Positions 18,051-25,827 are shown, counted from the first letter of the stretch. The stretch is 64,000 bases of DNA from an uncultured Paludibaculum sp. (GCF_963665245.1 NZ_OY762269.1:1612001-1676000); one strand, 5' to 3'. Made by a program: numbers and translations. Notes: generated from the sequence alone by a model not told the origin.

Positions 18051-18080
18051 TTGGTATATTTATACATAGCGATGCATAAT
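18051..18080 (+). promoter_or_regulatory. Putative promoter and operator of the arg operon
   Basis: TTGGTA (18051-18056) and CATAAT (18075-18080) are separated by 18 bp and end 28 nt before the argC ATG. An exact inverted repeat GTATA-TT-TATAC (18054-18065) overlaps the -35 and spacer. The stretch ATGCATAATTAACCAT (18072-18087) is AT-rich and loosely resembles an ArgR box, without a convincing match. The block is strikingly AT-rich relative to its surroundings. Confidence 0.4.
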
Positions 18081-18108
18081 TAACCATCGCCGGGACTCAG
18101 GTAGACTC

Positions 18109-19116
18109 ATGACCACGAATGTCGGAATTGTCGGTTTCCGCGGCTACAGCGGAATGGAGTTGGAACGGATCCTCTCGGCCCACGCCGGTGTGACGCCCTG
18201 GCTGTTGGAGCATCGCGCCGATTCCGTTCCGGAGCCCCAACCTCTGGGCCACATTGGGCCGGAACGTATCCCTTGCACCGCCGAGGCTGCCCAGGACGCC
18301 GGTATCAGCCTGGTGTTTCTGGCCACCCCGCCGGAAGTTTCCATGGAATTGTCGGCCGCCTTTCTGGCCGCCAACATCCGCGTCGTCGACCTCAGCGGCG
18401 CATTTCGTCTCGGGACGCCGGAGAACTACAAGCACTGGTATAAGCACGAGCACACACAGCCTGCTCTGTTAGCCAGCGCCGTCTACGGACTGCCGGAGTT
18501 CTACCGCGCCGATGTGCCCCAGGCGCGCTTGCTCTCGAATCCGGGTTGTTACCCGACCGCTGCGAATCTGGCGATCCGGCCGCTCATCCAGGCCGGCGTC
18601 ATCGACCCTGCCTGCGGCGTCATCTGCGATGCCAAGAGCGGTGTGAGCGGTGCCGGCCGCAAGGCCAGCCTCAAGACCGCTTTCTCCGAGGTGACGGAGA
18701 ACTTCAGCGCCTATTCCATCCTCGATCACCGCCACGTGCCCGAAGTGCTGATGACGTCCAACCTGCGTGAAGAGGATTTCAGCTTCACCGCGCAGCTCAT
18801 CCCCATCCATCGCGGCATCCTGGAAACCGTGTATTTCCGGGCGCACGGCGTGGGCGACTCAGCCGACCTGCTCCAGATCTACGTCAACGCTTACCGCAAC
18901 GAACCATTTGTCCGGCTGTACCCAGTGGGTGCCATCCCGGACTTGCGCGCCGTCAATGGCACCAATTTCTGCGACATCGGTGTGAAAATGGATCCGAAGA
19001 CCGGCCGGGCTGTCGTCGTTTCGTGCATCGACAACCTGGGCAAGGGCGCGGCCGGCCAAGCCGTGCAGAACATGAACCTGATGCTCGGCTTTGACGAGAC
19101 GGAGGGGCTGCTGTGA
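18109..19116 (+). CDS. argC: N-acetyl-gamma-glutamyl-phosphate reductase
   Basis: 335 residues. It catalyses the NADPH-dependent reduction of N-acetylglutamyl phosphate to the semialdehyde, the third step of arginine synthesis in the cytoplasm. The N-terminal Rossmann motif (VGIVGFRGYSGMEL), the catalytic Cys147 in SNPGCYPTA and the conserved SGVSGAGRKA loop and HRHVPE are all present. The stop overlaps the GTG start of argB by 4 nt. First gene of an argC-argB-argA unit. Confidence 0.97.
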   Translation: MTTNVGIVGFRGYSGMELERILSAHAGVTPWLLEHRADSVPEPQPLGHIGPERIPCTAEAAQDAGISLVFLATPPEVSMELSAAFLAANIRVVDLSGAFRLGTPENYKHWYKHEHTQPALLASAVYGLPEFYRADVPQARLLSNPGCYPTAANLAIRPLIQAGVIDPACGVICDAKSGVSGAGRKASLKTAFSEVTENFSAYSILDHRHVPEVLMTSNLREEDFSFTAQLIPIHRGILETVYFRAHGVGDSADLLQIYVNAYRNEPFVRLYPVGAIPDLRAVNGTNFCDIGVKMDPKTGRAVVVSCIDNLGKGAAGQAVQNMNLMLGFDETEGLL

Positions 19117-19895
19117 GAGTCCTGGTGAAACTGGGCGGCACTCTGCTCGACAATGCGGACTCGCGCGCCGGCCTGGCGGAGCAGATCGCCGCGCTGCCGT
19201 CGCTCGGCGTGGAAGTCGTCGTCGTGCACGGTGGCGGCAAACAGATGACCCGCTTTCTGGCGGAGCGCGGCGTGGAAAGCCGGTTTGTGAACGGCCTGCG
19301 CGTGACCTCGCCCGAGGTGATCGACGCTGTGTTGAAGGTCTTTGCGGGCAGCGTGAATAAGGAGCTCGTATCGTCGCTCGTGGCTGCAGGCGCGCCCGCC
19401 GTAGGGCTCAGCGGCATCGACGGCGTCCTGGCCGAGGCGCGCCAGCTCAATCCGGAACTGGGCTCCGTCGGTGAGATCGTCCAGACCAATCCGGCTGTCC
19501 TGAATGCTCTGGTGGAGCATGGGTTCATCCCCGTGGTGGCCTGCGTGGCCGGCGACCGCCAGGGTGGAATCTACAATGTGAATGCCGATCAGATGGCCGT
19601 TGCCTGCGCCGCGGGTTACGAGGCAGCCCGGCTGCTGTTCCTCACCGATGTGGATGGCGTCAGGGCGGCTGACGGCTCGACTCTGCCCGTCCTGGACGTG
19701 AACGGATGCCAGGAGTTGATCGCCCAGGGTGTGGCGACCGGCGGCATGCAGGCCAAGCTGAACTCGGCTTGCGCCGCGCTGGCTCAAGGTGTTGGCGAAG
19801 TGATCATCGCCCCAGGCGCCGCGCCTCGGGTCATTCAACGGCTGCTGGGCGGCGAAGTCGTGGGAACGCGCATCGTCAGGGAGGTTCAACAATGA
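19113..19895 (+). CDS. argB: Acetylglutamate kinase
   Basis: 260 residues, starting at GTG 19113 inside the argC stop region (GTGA overlap). It phosphorylates N-acetylglutamate, the second step of arginine synthesis. Visible signatures: the phosphate-binding LVKLGGTLLDN, VVHGGGKQMT, and the C-terminal VATGGMQAKLNSA. It is short for the family and lacks the N-terminal helix seen in arginine-inhibited hexameric kinases, so it may be arginine-insensitive (inference). Confidence 0.96.
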   Translation: MRVLVKLGGTLLDNADSRAGLAEQIAALPSLGVEVVVVHGGGKQMTRFLAERGVESRFVNGLRVTSPEVIDAVLKVFAGSVNKELVSSLVAAGAPAVGLSGIDGVLAEARQLNPELGSVGEIVQTNPAVLNALVEHGFIPVVACVAGDRQGGIYNVNADQMAVACAAGYEAARLLFLTDVDGVRAADGSTLPVLDVNGCQELIAQGVATGGMQAKLNSACAALAQGVGEVIIAPGAAPRVIQRLLGGEVVGTRIVREVQQ

Positions 19896-20425
19896 CTCTC
19901 CGCAAGGCCAGAATGGTGGATATTCCCGCCATATTAAGACTAATTAACGACTACGCTCGCCAGGGCATTATGCTGCCCAGGAACGAATTCGAGCTGTCGG
20001 AAGGCATTCGCGATTTCACGGTCCTCTATGACGGCGACCGTCTGTTGGGCTGCGCCGCGCTCCATTTTTATGGACCGACCATGGCCGAGGTCCGTTCGCT
20101 GGCCGTTTCTCCGGAATCGAAGGGCAGCGGCGCCGGCCGGGCGCTGATGGACGCCCTCGAGAACGAGGCTCGAGAGTATGACTTGGATGCCTTGTTTGCT
20201 TTTACTTACGTCCCCCGCTTCTTCGACAAGATGGGGTATCACGAAGTGGATCGCGGTGAACTGCCGCTGAAGGCATGGAAAGACTGCCTGCGCTGCCCGA
20301 AGTTCCAGGCGTGTGACGAAATTGCGGTCTTCAAAGGGCTTAAACCGGAAACGTCTCTGCCGTCCATCGGGCGGTCCGTTGTCGAAGAGACCCTGATTCA
20401 GATTCCGGTCTTCCGCCAGAACTGA
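19892..20425 (+). CDS. Short-form N-acetylglutamate synthase, GNAT family (ArgA-S type)
   Basis: 177 residues from ATG 19892, which overlaps the argB stop (ATGA). The GNAT core is complete: LRKARMVDIPAILRLINDYA, AEVRSLAVSPESKGSGAGRALM (acetyl-CoA loop) and FAFTYVPRFFDKMGYHEVDR. A Cys pair near the C-terminus (DCLRCPKFQACDE) matches the short ArgA-like proteins of bacteria lacking classical ArgA. Its position after argB supports acetylation of glutamate as first step of the pathway. No argJ, argD or argF was seen here. Confidence 0.9.
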   Translation: MTLRKARMVDIPAILRLINDYARQGIMLPRNEFELSEGIRDFTVLYDGDRLLGCAALHFYGPTMAEVRSLAVSPESKGSGAGRALMDALENEAREYDLDALFAFTYVPRFFDKMGYHEVDRGELPLKAWKDCLRCPKFQACDEIAVFKGLKPETSLPSIGRSVVEETLIQIPVFRQN

Positions 20426-20565
20426 GTTTACATTCTTTGTTTCGCGGAGAAATTCTCCACGACGCGCGCACTACTCCTGTGAAGGTCGCAGCGGGGCGAA
20501 ATGAGAACGTCGCCCCCGCGTTGCGAGATTCCAGACCATAGTCTCCCTGGCATAGGAGTACCATC
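20426..20565 (+). other. Structured leader upstream of the molybdopterin-domain gene
   Basis: This 140-nt gap contains a long GC-rich hairpin: left arm 20487-20499 (CGCAGCGGGGCGA) and right arm 20510-20525 (TCGCCCCCGCGTTGCG) with small bulges and a 10-nt loop. A shorter hairpin GGAGAA-A-TTCTCC lies upstream. The RBS GGAG sits 9 nt before ATG 20566. It could be a terminator for the arg genes (no U-tract follows) or a leader element. I could not match it to a known riboswitch. Confidence 0.35.
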
Positions 20566-21537
20566 ATGCGCGCCCAGACCATCGACGTACAGGCTGCCCA
20601 CGGCAGGGTGCTTTGCTGCACCATTTTCCGCCCCGGCGGCAAGAAGCTTCTGGCCAAGGGCCACCTCATCAGTGAGGACGACGTACGCCTGCTGGAGACA
20701 GAGGGCATGCGCAAGGTCTGGGTGACCGAACTCGACGAGAACGAAGTAGGCGAAGACGACGCCGCGGCCCAGGTTGCCGCTCTCATCGGCTGCGGATCAT
20801 TGGAAATCCGGCTGGCCGCCGGTGGCCGGGCAAACCTGATCGCCACGGAGAACTGCAGCGTCCTGGTGGACGACGAACTCCTGAAGCAGATCAACTGCGC
20901 GGCCAGTGTCGTCATCGCCACCACACTGAACTTCCGCTTTGCCCGACCGGGTGACCGCGTGGCCACGGTGAAGAGCTCGCCGTTCGCCGTCACGCAGCAA
21001 CAGCTTGACGCCGTTCTCTCCATCCTCAACGAGCGCGGGCCCATCCTGCAGGCGCGGCCCATTCGCGACCCTGCGATCGCCGTCCTGTACACCGATCCCT
21101 GCTCCGGCGACCGTGCCCGCCAGTTGTTTGAAAGCGTCATGCGCCAGCGGCTCGATCAGTTCGGCCTCGCCTGCCGGTTCTCGCTGGCCTGCGCGGAAGA
21201 AGAAGATGCTGTCGCCAAGGCACTCGGTCATCTCCTGCGCGCAAAGCCCACGGCGATCCTGGTGGCGTCCACCACCGCGCCCGCCGGCCCTGCCGACGTC
21301 ATTGGCCGGGCTATGGCCACCGCCGGATGCCAGTTGGAACGCTTCCTCGCGCCGGTGGAGCCGGGCAACCTCCTCCTGCTCGGCTACAAGGATGATGTCC
21401 CGGTAGTCTCCGCCCCCGGTTGCTTCCGGTCCGCCAAAACAAACGTCGTTGATCTCATCCTGCCGCCGATGCTGGCCCGCTACCGCGTCTCCGGCTGGGA
21501 AATCGCCGGCCTTGGGCACGGCGGACTTTTGAGCTGA
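20566..21537 (+). CDS. Molybdopterin-binding (MoCF/MoeA-like) domain protein
   Basis: 323 residues. The N-terminal half (RGLVLC-type start, GKKLLAKGHLISEDDVRLLETEG, RPGDRVATVKSSPFAV) resembles the linker and domains of MoeA/molybdopterin-binding proteins. The C-terminal half (about 165-310) matches the MoCF_biosynth fold (ILVASTTAPAGPADVIGRAM, PVEPGNLLLLGYKDDVPVVSAPGC). The family is seen beside molybdoenzyme genes, but none occurs here. Exact reaction unknown; it may handle the cofactor or bind an unrelated nucleotide. A strong terminator follows. Confidence 0.75.
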   Translation: MRAQTIDVQAAHGRVLCCTIFRPGGKKLLAKGHLISEDDVRLLETEGMRKVWVTELDENEVGEDDAAAQVAALIGCGSLEIRLAAGGRANLIATENCSVLVDDELLKQINCAASVVIATTLNFRFARPGDRVATVKSSPFAVTQQQLDAVLSILNERGPILQARPIRDPAIAVLYTDPCSGDRARQLFESVMRQRLDQFGLACRFSLACAEEEDAVAKALGHLLRAKPTAILVASTTAPAGPADVIGRAMATAGCQLERFLAPVEPGNLLLLGYKDDVPVVSAPGCFRSAKTNVVDLILPPMLARYRVSGWEIAGLGHGGLLS

Positions 21538-21581
21538 TCGATCTCCTCCAACGTTACCCGCCATCGGGTACACAACCTTCC

Positions 21582-21616
21582 GGGCCGCACGCCTGACCAG
21601 CGCCGGCCCTTTTTTT
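21582..21616 (+). terminator. Rho-independent terminator after the molybdopterin-domain gene
   Basis: GGGCCG (21582-21587) pairs with CGGCCC (21604-21609) and is followed directly by seven T (21610-21616). An additional 6-bp hairpin (TACCCG-CCAT-CGGGTA, 21555-21570) stands just upstream. The arrangement fits the end of the plus-strand gene at 21537. Confidence 0.75.
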
Positions 21617-21669
21617 GCCCTCAAAGTGCTGTTGACTTCCCTCCTGGATTGCGGAACCCTGAAGGTTGA

Positions 21670-22917
21670 ATGAAGATTCGTTCCGTGCAGGCCTTCCTGC
21701 TCTCGGCGCCTCTGGCGGAGCCCCTGGTCCTTCCCTACCACGGCGGCGAACGCACCATCGTCAAGCGCGATGCCATGTTGATCTGCGTCGAGGGCGACCA
21801 TGGATTTCGCGGCTTTGGCCCCGGCCCCGCCCATGAAGCGGCCTTGGCCGGCATCCGTGACTTCATCGCGCCGTTTCTTACGGGGCGTACGCTGCTCGAT
21901 CCCGATGCCCTGCGGATCCTCTTCCACCAGCAGCCCGGCGTGACTCCGGCGCTCTCCCGCTATTACGACGCCGTCGAACTCGCACTTTGGGACCTGACCG
22001 CTTGTGCCTTCGATACCCCGCTTTGCGACCTGCTCGGCGGGCGTGTGCGTGACGAACTCCGCCTCTATGCCAGCGCAGGCATGTACCAAAGCCCACAAGG
22101 CTATGCCGACGAAGCCTCTCAGTTGGCCGCCCACGGATTCTCCGCCTACAAGCTGAGACCCGCCCTCGGGCCGGAAGGCGACCTCGACGCCGTCCGCCGC
22201 ATCCGGGAATCGGCCGGTCCGGGCATGGAAATCATGGTCGATGCCCACACATGGTGGCGCATGGGCGACCAGAGCTACAGCGAAGCCGCGGTCCACGAGA
22301 TGGCTCGCGAGTTGGCGCGTATGCAGGTGACCTGGCTCGAGGAGCCCCTGCCGCCGCACGACCACGCCGCCTATGCCCGCCTCAAGGACCTCGATCAGGT
22401 CCCGCTGGCTACGGGTGAGCACGAGTCCGACGAATCCGGCTTCGACGACCTCATCGCCACCCGCTGCGTCGACTACGTCCAGGCTGATCTCGTCTGTCAG
22501 GGCGGCTACTACATGGGGCGCCGGCTACTGGCCTCCGTTGCGCGCGCCGGGCTGTCCTTCGCCTTCCACTCCTGGGGCACGAACCTCGAACTCCTGGCCG
22601 CCGCTCACCTGGGCGTGTGCTGGCCCGATACCGTCGTGCCGTGGCTTGAGTACCCCTGCTACCGCACCATCACCCAGCCGGGCATGTACCCCTTCCCCCT
22701 GGCCGAGGAGATTCTGACCGAGCCCCTCCCCATCCGCAAAGGCGTGCTCGAACTCGACCTCACCCGCCCCGGCCTGGGCATCGATGTGAACCTCAGCGTC
22801 ATCGACCGCTTTCCGTGGGTCCCTGGGCCCTGGTCTTTCTTCCGCTTTCACTCACCCGCCGAAACGTGGGCCGTGACGGGCGACCACAGCCAGCGTTGGG
22901 CTGCGGCCGGTGCCTGA
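21670..22917 (+). CDS. Enolase-superfamily sugar-acid dehydratase-like enzyme (mandelate racemase subgroup)
   Basis: 415 residues. The C-terminal TIM barrel has the Mg2+ ligands D191 (VDAHTW), E224/E225 (LEEPL) and E250 (GEHE). The second-strand base motif is K161-x-R163 and the barrel-end His300 lies in FHSWGTNLE, the pattern of the mandelate racemase subgroup. Such enzymes abstract the proton alpha to a carboxylate; many are acid-sugar dehydratases, but the substrate cannot be read from sequence. The terminator just upstream makes this the start of a new transcript; the deacetylase gene follows closely. Confidence 0.88.
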   Translation: MKIRSVQAFLLSAPLAEPLVLPYHGGERTIVKRDAMLICVEGDHGFRGFGPGPAHEAALAGIRDFIAPFLTGRTLLDPDALRILFHQQPGVTPALSRYYDAVELALWDLTACAFDTPLCDLLGGRVRDELRLYASAGMYQSPQGYADEASQLAAHGFSAYKLRPALGPEGDLDAVRRIRESAGPGMEIMVDAHTWWRMGDQSYSEAAVHEMARELARMQVTWLEEPLPPHDHAAYARLKDLDQVPLATGEHESDESGFDDLIATRCVDYVQADLVCQGGYYMGRRLLASVARAGLSFAFHSWGTNLELLAAAHLGVCWPDTVVPWLEYPCYRTITQPGMYPFPLAEEILTEPLPIRKGVLELDLTRPGLGIDVNLSVIDRFPWVPGPWSFFRFHSPAETWAVTGDHSQRWAAAGA

Positions 22918-22941
22918 TTCGTTTTGATACACTCCGTGTCA

Positions 22942-23655
22942 ATGATCTTGGAAGTGATCGGCGCCGCGGGTCTGGCGGCGGCTGGCATCACCGCCTATGG
23001 TGTGCGCGGCCGTTCGGCTCAGGTCTTTGGGCCTTCCGTATGGAAAGGGCCGGCCAGCCGTCGCGCCATCGCCCTGACCTTCGACGACGGCCCCAGCGAG
23101 TCGACACCCGATCTGCTCAGCCTGTTGAGCGACTACGGCGTGCGCGCCACGTTCTTTCAGTGTGGCCACCATGTCCGCCGGCTTCCGCGAATCGCTGTCC
23201 GCTGTGCCGCCGATGGTCACGAAATCGGCAACCACACCGACACACATCCGGCGCTCTACCTGCGCTCGGCCCAATTCATCTACGACCAGTTGGAACGCGC
23301 CCAGCGGGCCGTCATTGAAACCTGTGGGGTCACTCCGTCCCTGGTGCGCCCGACCTTCGGCGCACGCTGGTTTGGCATGCGCCCGGCGCAGAAGCGGCTG
23401 AACCTCCTGGGTGTGATGTGGACAACCATCGCGCGCGACTGGTGCCTCTCTGGCGACGAGATCGTCCAGCGGATGGGGACGGCTGCCCATCCTGGAGCGA
23501 TTCTCTGTTTCCACGATGGTCGCGAACTCACTCATCGACCCAACATCGACTCGACTCTTCAAGCTCTGCGAGTGCTGCTACCCAAGTGGGCCGCGGAGGG
23601 CTACGAGTTCGTCACGGTGAGCGAGATGTTGGCCAGGCCATCAGTCAAGCCATAG
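22942..23655 (+). CDS. Polysaccharide deacetylase (NodB homology domain, CE4)
   Basis: 237 residues from ATG 22942; a TTG at 22924 is less likely because the hydrophobic N-terminus (MILEVIGAAGLAAAGITA) fits a membrane anchor. CE4 motifs are complete: TFDDGPS (D48/D49), metal ligands H98 and H102 in GNHTDTH, RPTFGARW, W-rich motif 4 and the final LCFHDGR. It should remove N-acetyl groups from an extracytoplasmic polysaccharide such as peptidoglycan or an exopolymer. It follows the enolase-family gene by 24 nt. Confidence 0.93.
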   Translation: MILEVIGAAGLAAAGITAYGVRGRSAQVFGPSVWKGPASRRAIALTFDDGPSESTPDLLSLLSDYGVRATFFQCGHHVRRLPRIAVRCAADGHEIGNHTDTHPALYLRSAQFIYDQLERAQRAVIETCGVTPSLVRPTFGARWFGMRPAQKRLNLLGVMWTTIARDWCLSGDEIVQRMGTAAHPGAILCFHDGRELTHRPNIDSTLQALRVLLPKWAAEGYEFVTVSEMLARPSVKP

Positions 23656-23730
23656 CTCCAACCCAAGCGATGGCAGTCAGCGAGCCCGCATGGCCCGCCG
23701 GGTCCTGCAACAGCGACGAAAGCCCAATCG

Positions 23731-23754
23731 GAGCCGTGACCGTAAGGGAACGGA
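23731..23754 (+). repeat. Diverged REP-like element
   Basis: GAGCCGTGACCGT-AAGGGAACGGA matches the 24-bp element repeated at 24440 and 24910 at 22 of 24 positions. It lies upstream of the RAYT-type transposase gene and has no obvious inverted partner nearby. The 205-bp gap 23656-23860 holds nothing else recognisable. Confidence 0.6.
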
Positions 23755-23860
23755 AGTCCGTCACTTCCCGGCGTCCTTCCCACGGAGCGCCCCGCCGGGC
23801 CCCATTGCCTGGCCGCCTACGTTGTGTGCCCAATCCTGAGCTAAGCTCACAGAGAAACCC

Positions 23861-24355
23861 GTGACCTACCTGATCACATTTGTCTGCTATGGATGTCATC
23901 TCCATGGCAGTGAGGAAGGCTCAGTCGATCGCCGCCACAACAGAGTGGGGAGCCCCGCGCTGGACATCAATCCCGCGCGTGCGAACGCCGCGGAGGGACT
24001 AATGGGCCAAGCGCCCTACACTCTCGATCAGATTCGTCGCGACACAGTGCTCGCCGCGATTGTAGAGGCATGTGGGCATCGCGGCTGGATGCTGCTTGCT
24101 GCCCATGTCCGCAGCAGCCATGTGCACGCCGTAGTGGATGCGGAAGCCGCGCCTGAACGGGTGATGATCGACTTCAAGGCATATGCGAGCCGTAAGCTGA
24201 ATAGGATGGGCCTTGACGGATCAGACCGGAAACGTTGGGCACGTCACGGCAGCACCCGATGGCTCTGGGAGCCTCGGCACATCTCCGCTGCGGTGCAGTA
24301 TGTCATCGCGGAGCAAGGCACCAAAATGTCGGTATTCGAGCCTAAAGAAGAATAG
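23861..24355 (+). CDS. REP-associated tyrosine (IS200-like, Y1/HUH) transposase
   Basis: 164 residues from GTG 23861. It carries the HUH metal motif (H87-V-H89 in RSSHVHAVV) and a single candidate catalytic Tyr108 (FKAYASRKLN), the layout of Y1 single-strand transposases. The N-terminus (TYLITFVCYGCHLHG) and the C-terminal WEPRHISAAVQYVIAEQG are those of a domesticated RAYT group, not mobile IS200. It is flanked on both sides by short palindromic repeats, the expected REPtron layout: the enzyme is thought to mobilise or maintain such repeats. Its last 73 nt are duplicated at 24753-24825. Confidence 0.85.
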   Translation: MTYLITFVCYGCHLHGSEEGSVDRRHNRVGSPALDINPARANAAEGLMGQAPYTLDQIRRDTVLAAIVEACGHRGWMLLAAHVRSSHVHAVVDAEAAPERVMIDFKAYASRKLNRMGLDGSDRKRWARHGSTRWLWEPRHISAAVQYVIAEQGTKMSVFEPKEE

Positions 24356-24439
24356 ACGCCCGTGTGTTGAGGATCCGTCGATGTGGTGGTGTTACAGCGT
24401 GAGGGCATCTGGCAAGGCTCTTCAGGCAGCCACGAAACC

Positions 24440-24577
24440 GAGCCGTGACCGTCAGGGAGCGGAACCGTGTGCCCCACGCCGCCGTCAACGAACTGGACAC
24501 GCGTCACCACCTTCATCTTCGGCAGGGCGGTGATATGCCGGTAGCCCCACGCCTCCGCTCCCTGACGGTCACGGCTC
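24440..24577. repeat. REP-like inverted pair, copy 1
   Basis: A 24-bp element starting GAGCCGTGACCGTCAGGGAG (24440-24463) is repeated in perfect inverted orientation at 24554-24577, with 90 bp between. It could fold into a long-armed cruciform or hairpin in RNA or single-stranded DNA. The position just after the RAYT gene and the high conservation suggest a family of intergenic repeats in this genome. Confidence 0.8.
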
Positions 24578-24586
24578 CGATTCAGT

Positions 24587-24752
24587 CTACAGCCCCAGGC
24601 GCTCCTTCAGATCCTTCAACCGGTCGCGCGCCACCGTAATCTCCGTCTTCTTCGGATCCTTCAATCGCAGGATCATCTTGCCCCCGAACCACGGATACAG
24701 CTCGTCGGCAAAGCTCAGGTTCACCAGCGTCGACCGATGCATCCGCACAAAC
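24587..24752 (-). pseudogene. Truncated 3' fragment of the lytTR response-regulator gene
   Basis: The minus strand encodes the last 54 residues of the LytTR domain (VRMHRSTLVNLSFADELY... to RLGL and TAG at 24587-24589) and then breaks off at the duplication junction at 24752. Compared with the intact gene at 25057 it shows nine nucleotide differences, eight of them silent and one Val-to-Met. It cannot be expressed as a full protein. Confidence 0.9.
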
Positions 24753-24825
24753 CTCCGCTGCGGTGCAATATGTCATCGCGGAGCAAGGCACCAAAATGTC
24801 GGTATTCGAGCCTAAAGAAGAATAG
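24753..24825 (+). pseudogene. Truncated 3' fragment of the RAYT transposase gene
   Basis: Begins at the duplication junction and encodes the terminal residues SAAVQYVIAEQGTKMSVFE plus PKEE and the stop, identical in protein sequence to the end of the gene at 23861-24355 with one silent change. It lacks the HUH and Tyr motifs. Confidence 0.9.
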
Positions 24826-24909
24826 ACGCCCGTGCGCTGAGGATCAGGCGATGTGGTGGTGCTACAGTGTGAGGGCATCTGGCAAGGCTCTTCAGGCAGC
24901 CACGAAACC

Positions 24910-25047
24910 GAGCCGTGACCGTCAGGGAGCGGAACCGTGTACCCCAAGCCGCCGTCAACGAACTGGACACGCGTCACCACCGTCATCTTCGCCACGGCCG
25001 TGATGTGGCCGTAGCCCCAAGCCTCCGCTCCCTGACGGTCACGGCTC
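24910..25047. repeat. REP-like inverted pair, copy 2
   Basis: Second copy of the 24-bp inverted pair (24910-24933 and 25024-25047), exactly 470 bp from copy 1. Both arms are identical to copy 1, although the 90 bp between them carry about ten differences. It ends 10 bp past the stop of the intact lytTR gene and may also act as its transcription terminator. Confidence 0.8.
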
Positions 25048-25056
25048 CGATTCAGC

Positions 25057-25827
25057 CTACAACCCCAGGCGCTCCTTCAAATCCTTCAACCGGTCGCGCG
25101 CCACCGTGATCTCCGTCTTCTTCGGATCCTTCAATCGCAGGATCATCTTGCCGCCGAACCACGGATACAGCTCATCGGCAAAACTCAGGTTCACCAGCGT
25201 CGACCGGTGCACCCGCACGAACTGCTGCGCGTCCAGCTTTTGCTCCAACTCCGCGATCGTCTTGTCCACCACCCAGTTCTTCTCCGCCGTCGCCGCGTAG
25301 GTCAGTTTGTCTTCGGCGAAGAAATGCGTCACACGCGACAGTTCGACAAAATGGACTCGCTCACCAATCCGCGACGGGATGCGCTGCAACGCTTCCTGGC
25401 GCGCCTGCCCCTGCAAAGCCGCCTGCATCTGCGCGATCAGTGACTTCAGCGCAGGCCGTGGCGTGTCGCCCCCGGACATCCGTTCCAGCTTGCCCAGGGC
25501 GCGGTCCAACTGCGCCTCTTCCACCGGCTTCAGCAGATAGTCCAGTGAATTCACCTCAAACGCCCGCAAGGCATACTGGTCGTACGCCGTGGCGAACACC
25601 ACCAGGGGCTGCACGCTGAGTCCGGCCAGCAGCTCGAACCCGGTCATCCCCGGCATCTGGATGTCGAGAAACAGAGCGTCCGGCGCCAGTAGTTCGATCT
25701 CCTGCTGCGCGCGGACCGCGTCGGTGGAACTGCCGACAATCTCCACTCGTCCCGTCTCCCGCAGCATCCGATCCAGGCGGCGTACCGCCAGTTCCTCGTC
25801 GTCCACCAGATAGACCCGCAGACTCAT
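25057..25827 (-). CDS. LytTR-family response regulator
   Basis: 256 residues. Receiver domain with acidic pocket D9/D10 and phospho-acceptor D55 (FLDIQMPG), then a LytTR DNA-binding domain at about 155-256 (RIPSRIGERVHFVELSRVTHFFAEDK ... FVRVHRSTLVNL). It should regulate transcription when phosphorylated by the kinase encoded just upstream; the ATG lies within the kinase stop (4-nt overlap). The 3' 166 nt are duplicated in 24587-24752. Confidence 0.95.
   Translation of the reverse strand: MSLRVYLVDDEELAVRRLDRMLRETGRVEIVGSSTDAVRAQQEIELLAPDALFLDIQMPGMTGFELLAGLSVQPLVVFATAYDQYALRAFEVNSLDYLLKPVEEAQLDRALGKLERMSGGDTPRPALKSLIAQMQAALQGQARQEALQRIPSRIGERVHFVELSRVTHFFAEDKLTYAATAEKNWVVDKTIAELEQKLDAQQFVRVHRSTLVNLSFADELYPWFGGKMILRLKDPKKTEITVARDRLKDLKERLGL

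Larger units (their letters stand above)
24283..25222. repeat. 470-bp tandem duplication (copies 24283-24752 and 24753-25222)
   Basis: The two copies are directly adjacent, with a constant offset of 470 bp and no net length change. My hand count gives about 27 differences (roughly 94% identical). Each unit holds the 3' end of the transposase gene, an inverted REP pair, and the 3' end of the lytTR gene on the opposite strand. Copy 1 therefore ends in a truncated lytTR fragment and copy 2 begins with a truncated transposase fragment, while the complete genes flank the array. The stretch 24356-25056 has no complete gene. Confidence 0.93.

Noticed and set aside
20797..22422. 541-codon minus-strand frame across the molybdopterin-domain and enolase genes
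   Set aside because: Spans two independent real genes and the terminator at 21582-21616; shadow frame.
24440..25047. Repeated REP elements considered as a CRISPR array
   Set aside because: Only two duplicated units of 470 bp with inverted arms, no regular short spacers and no cas genes.
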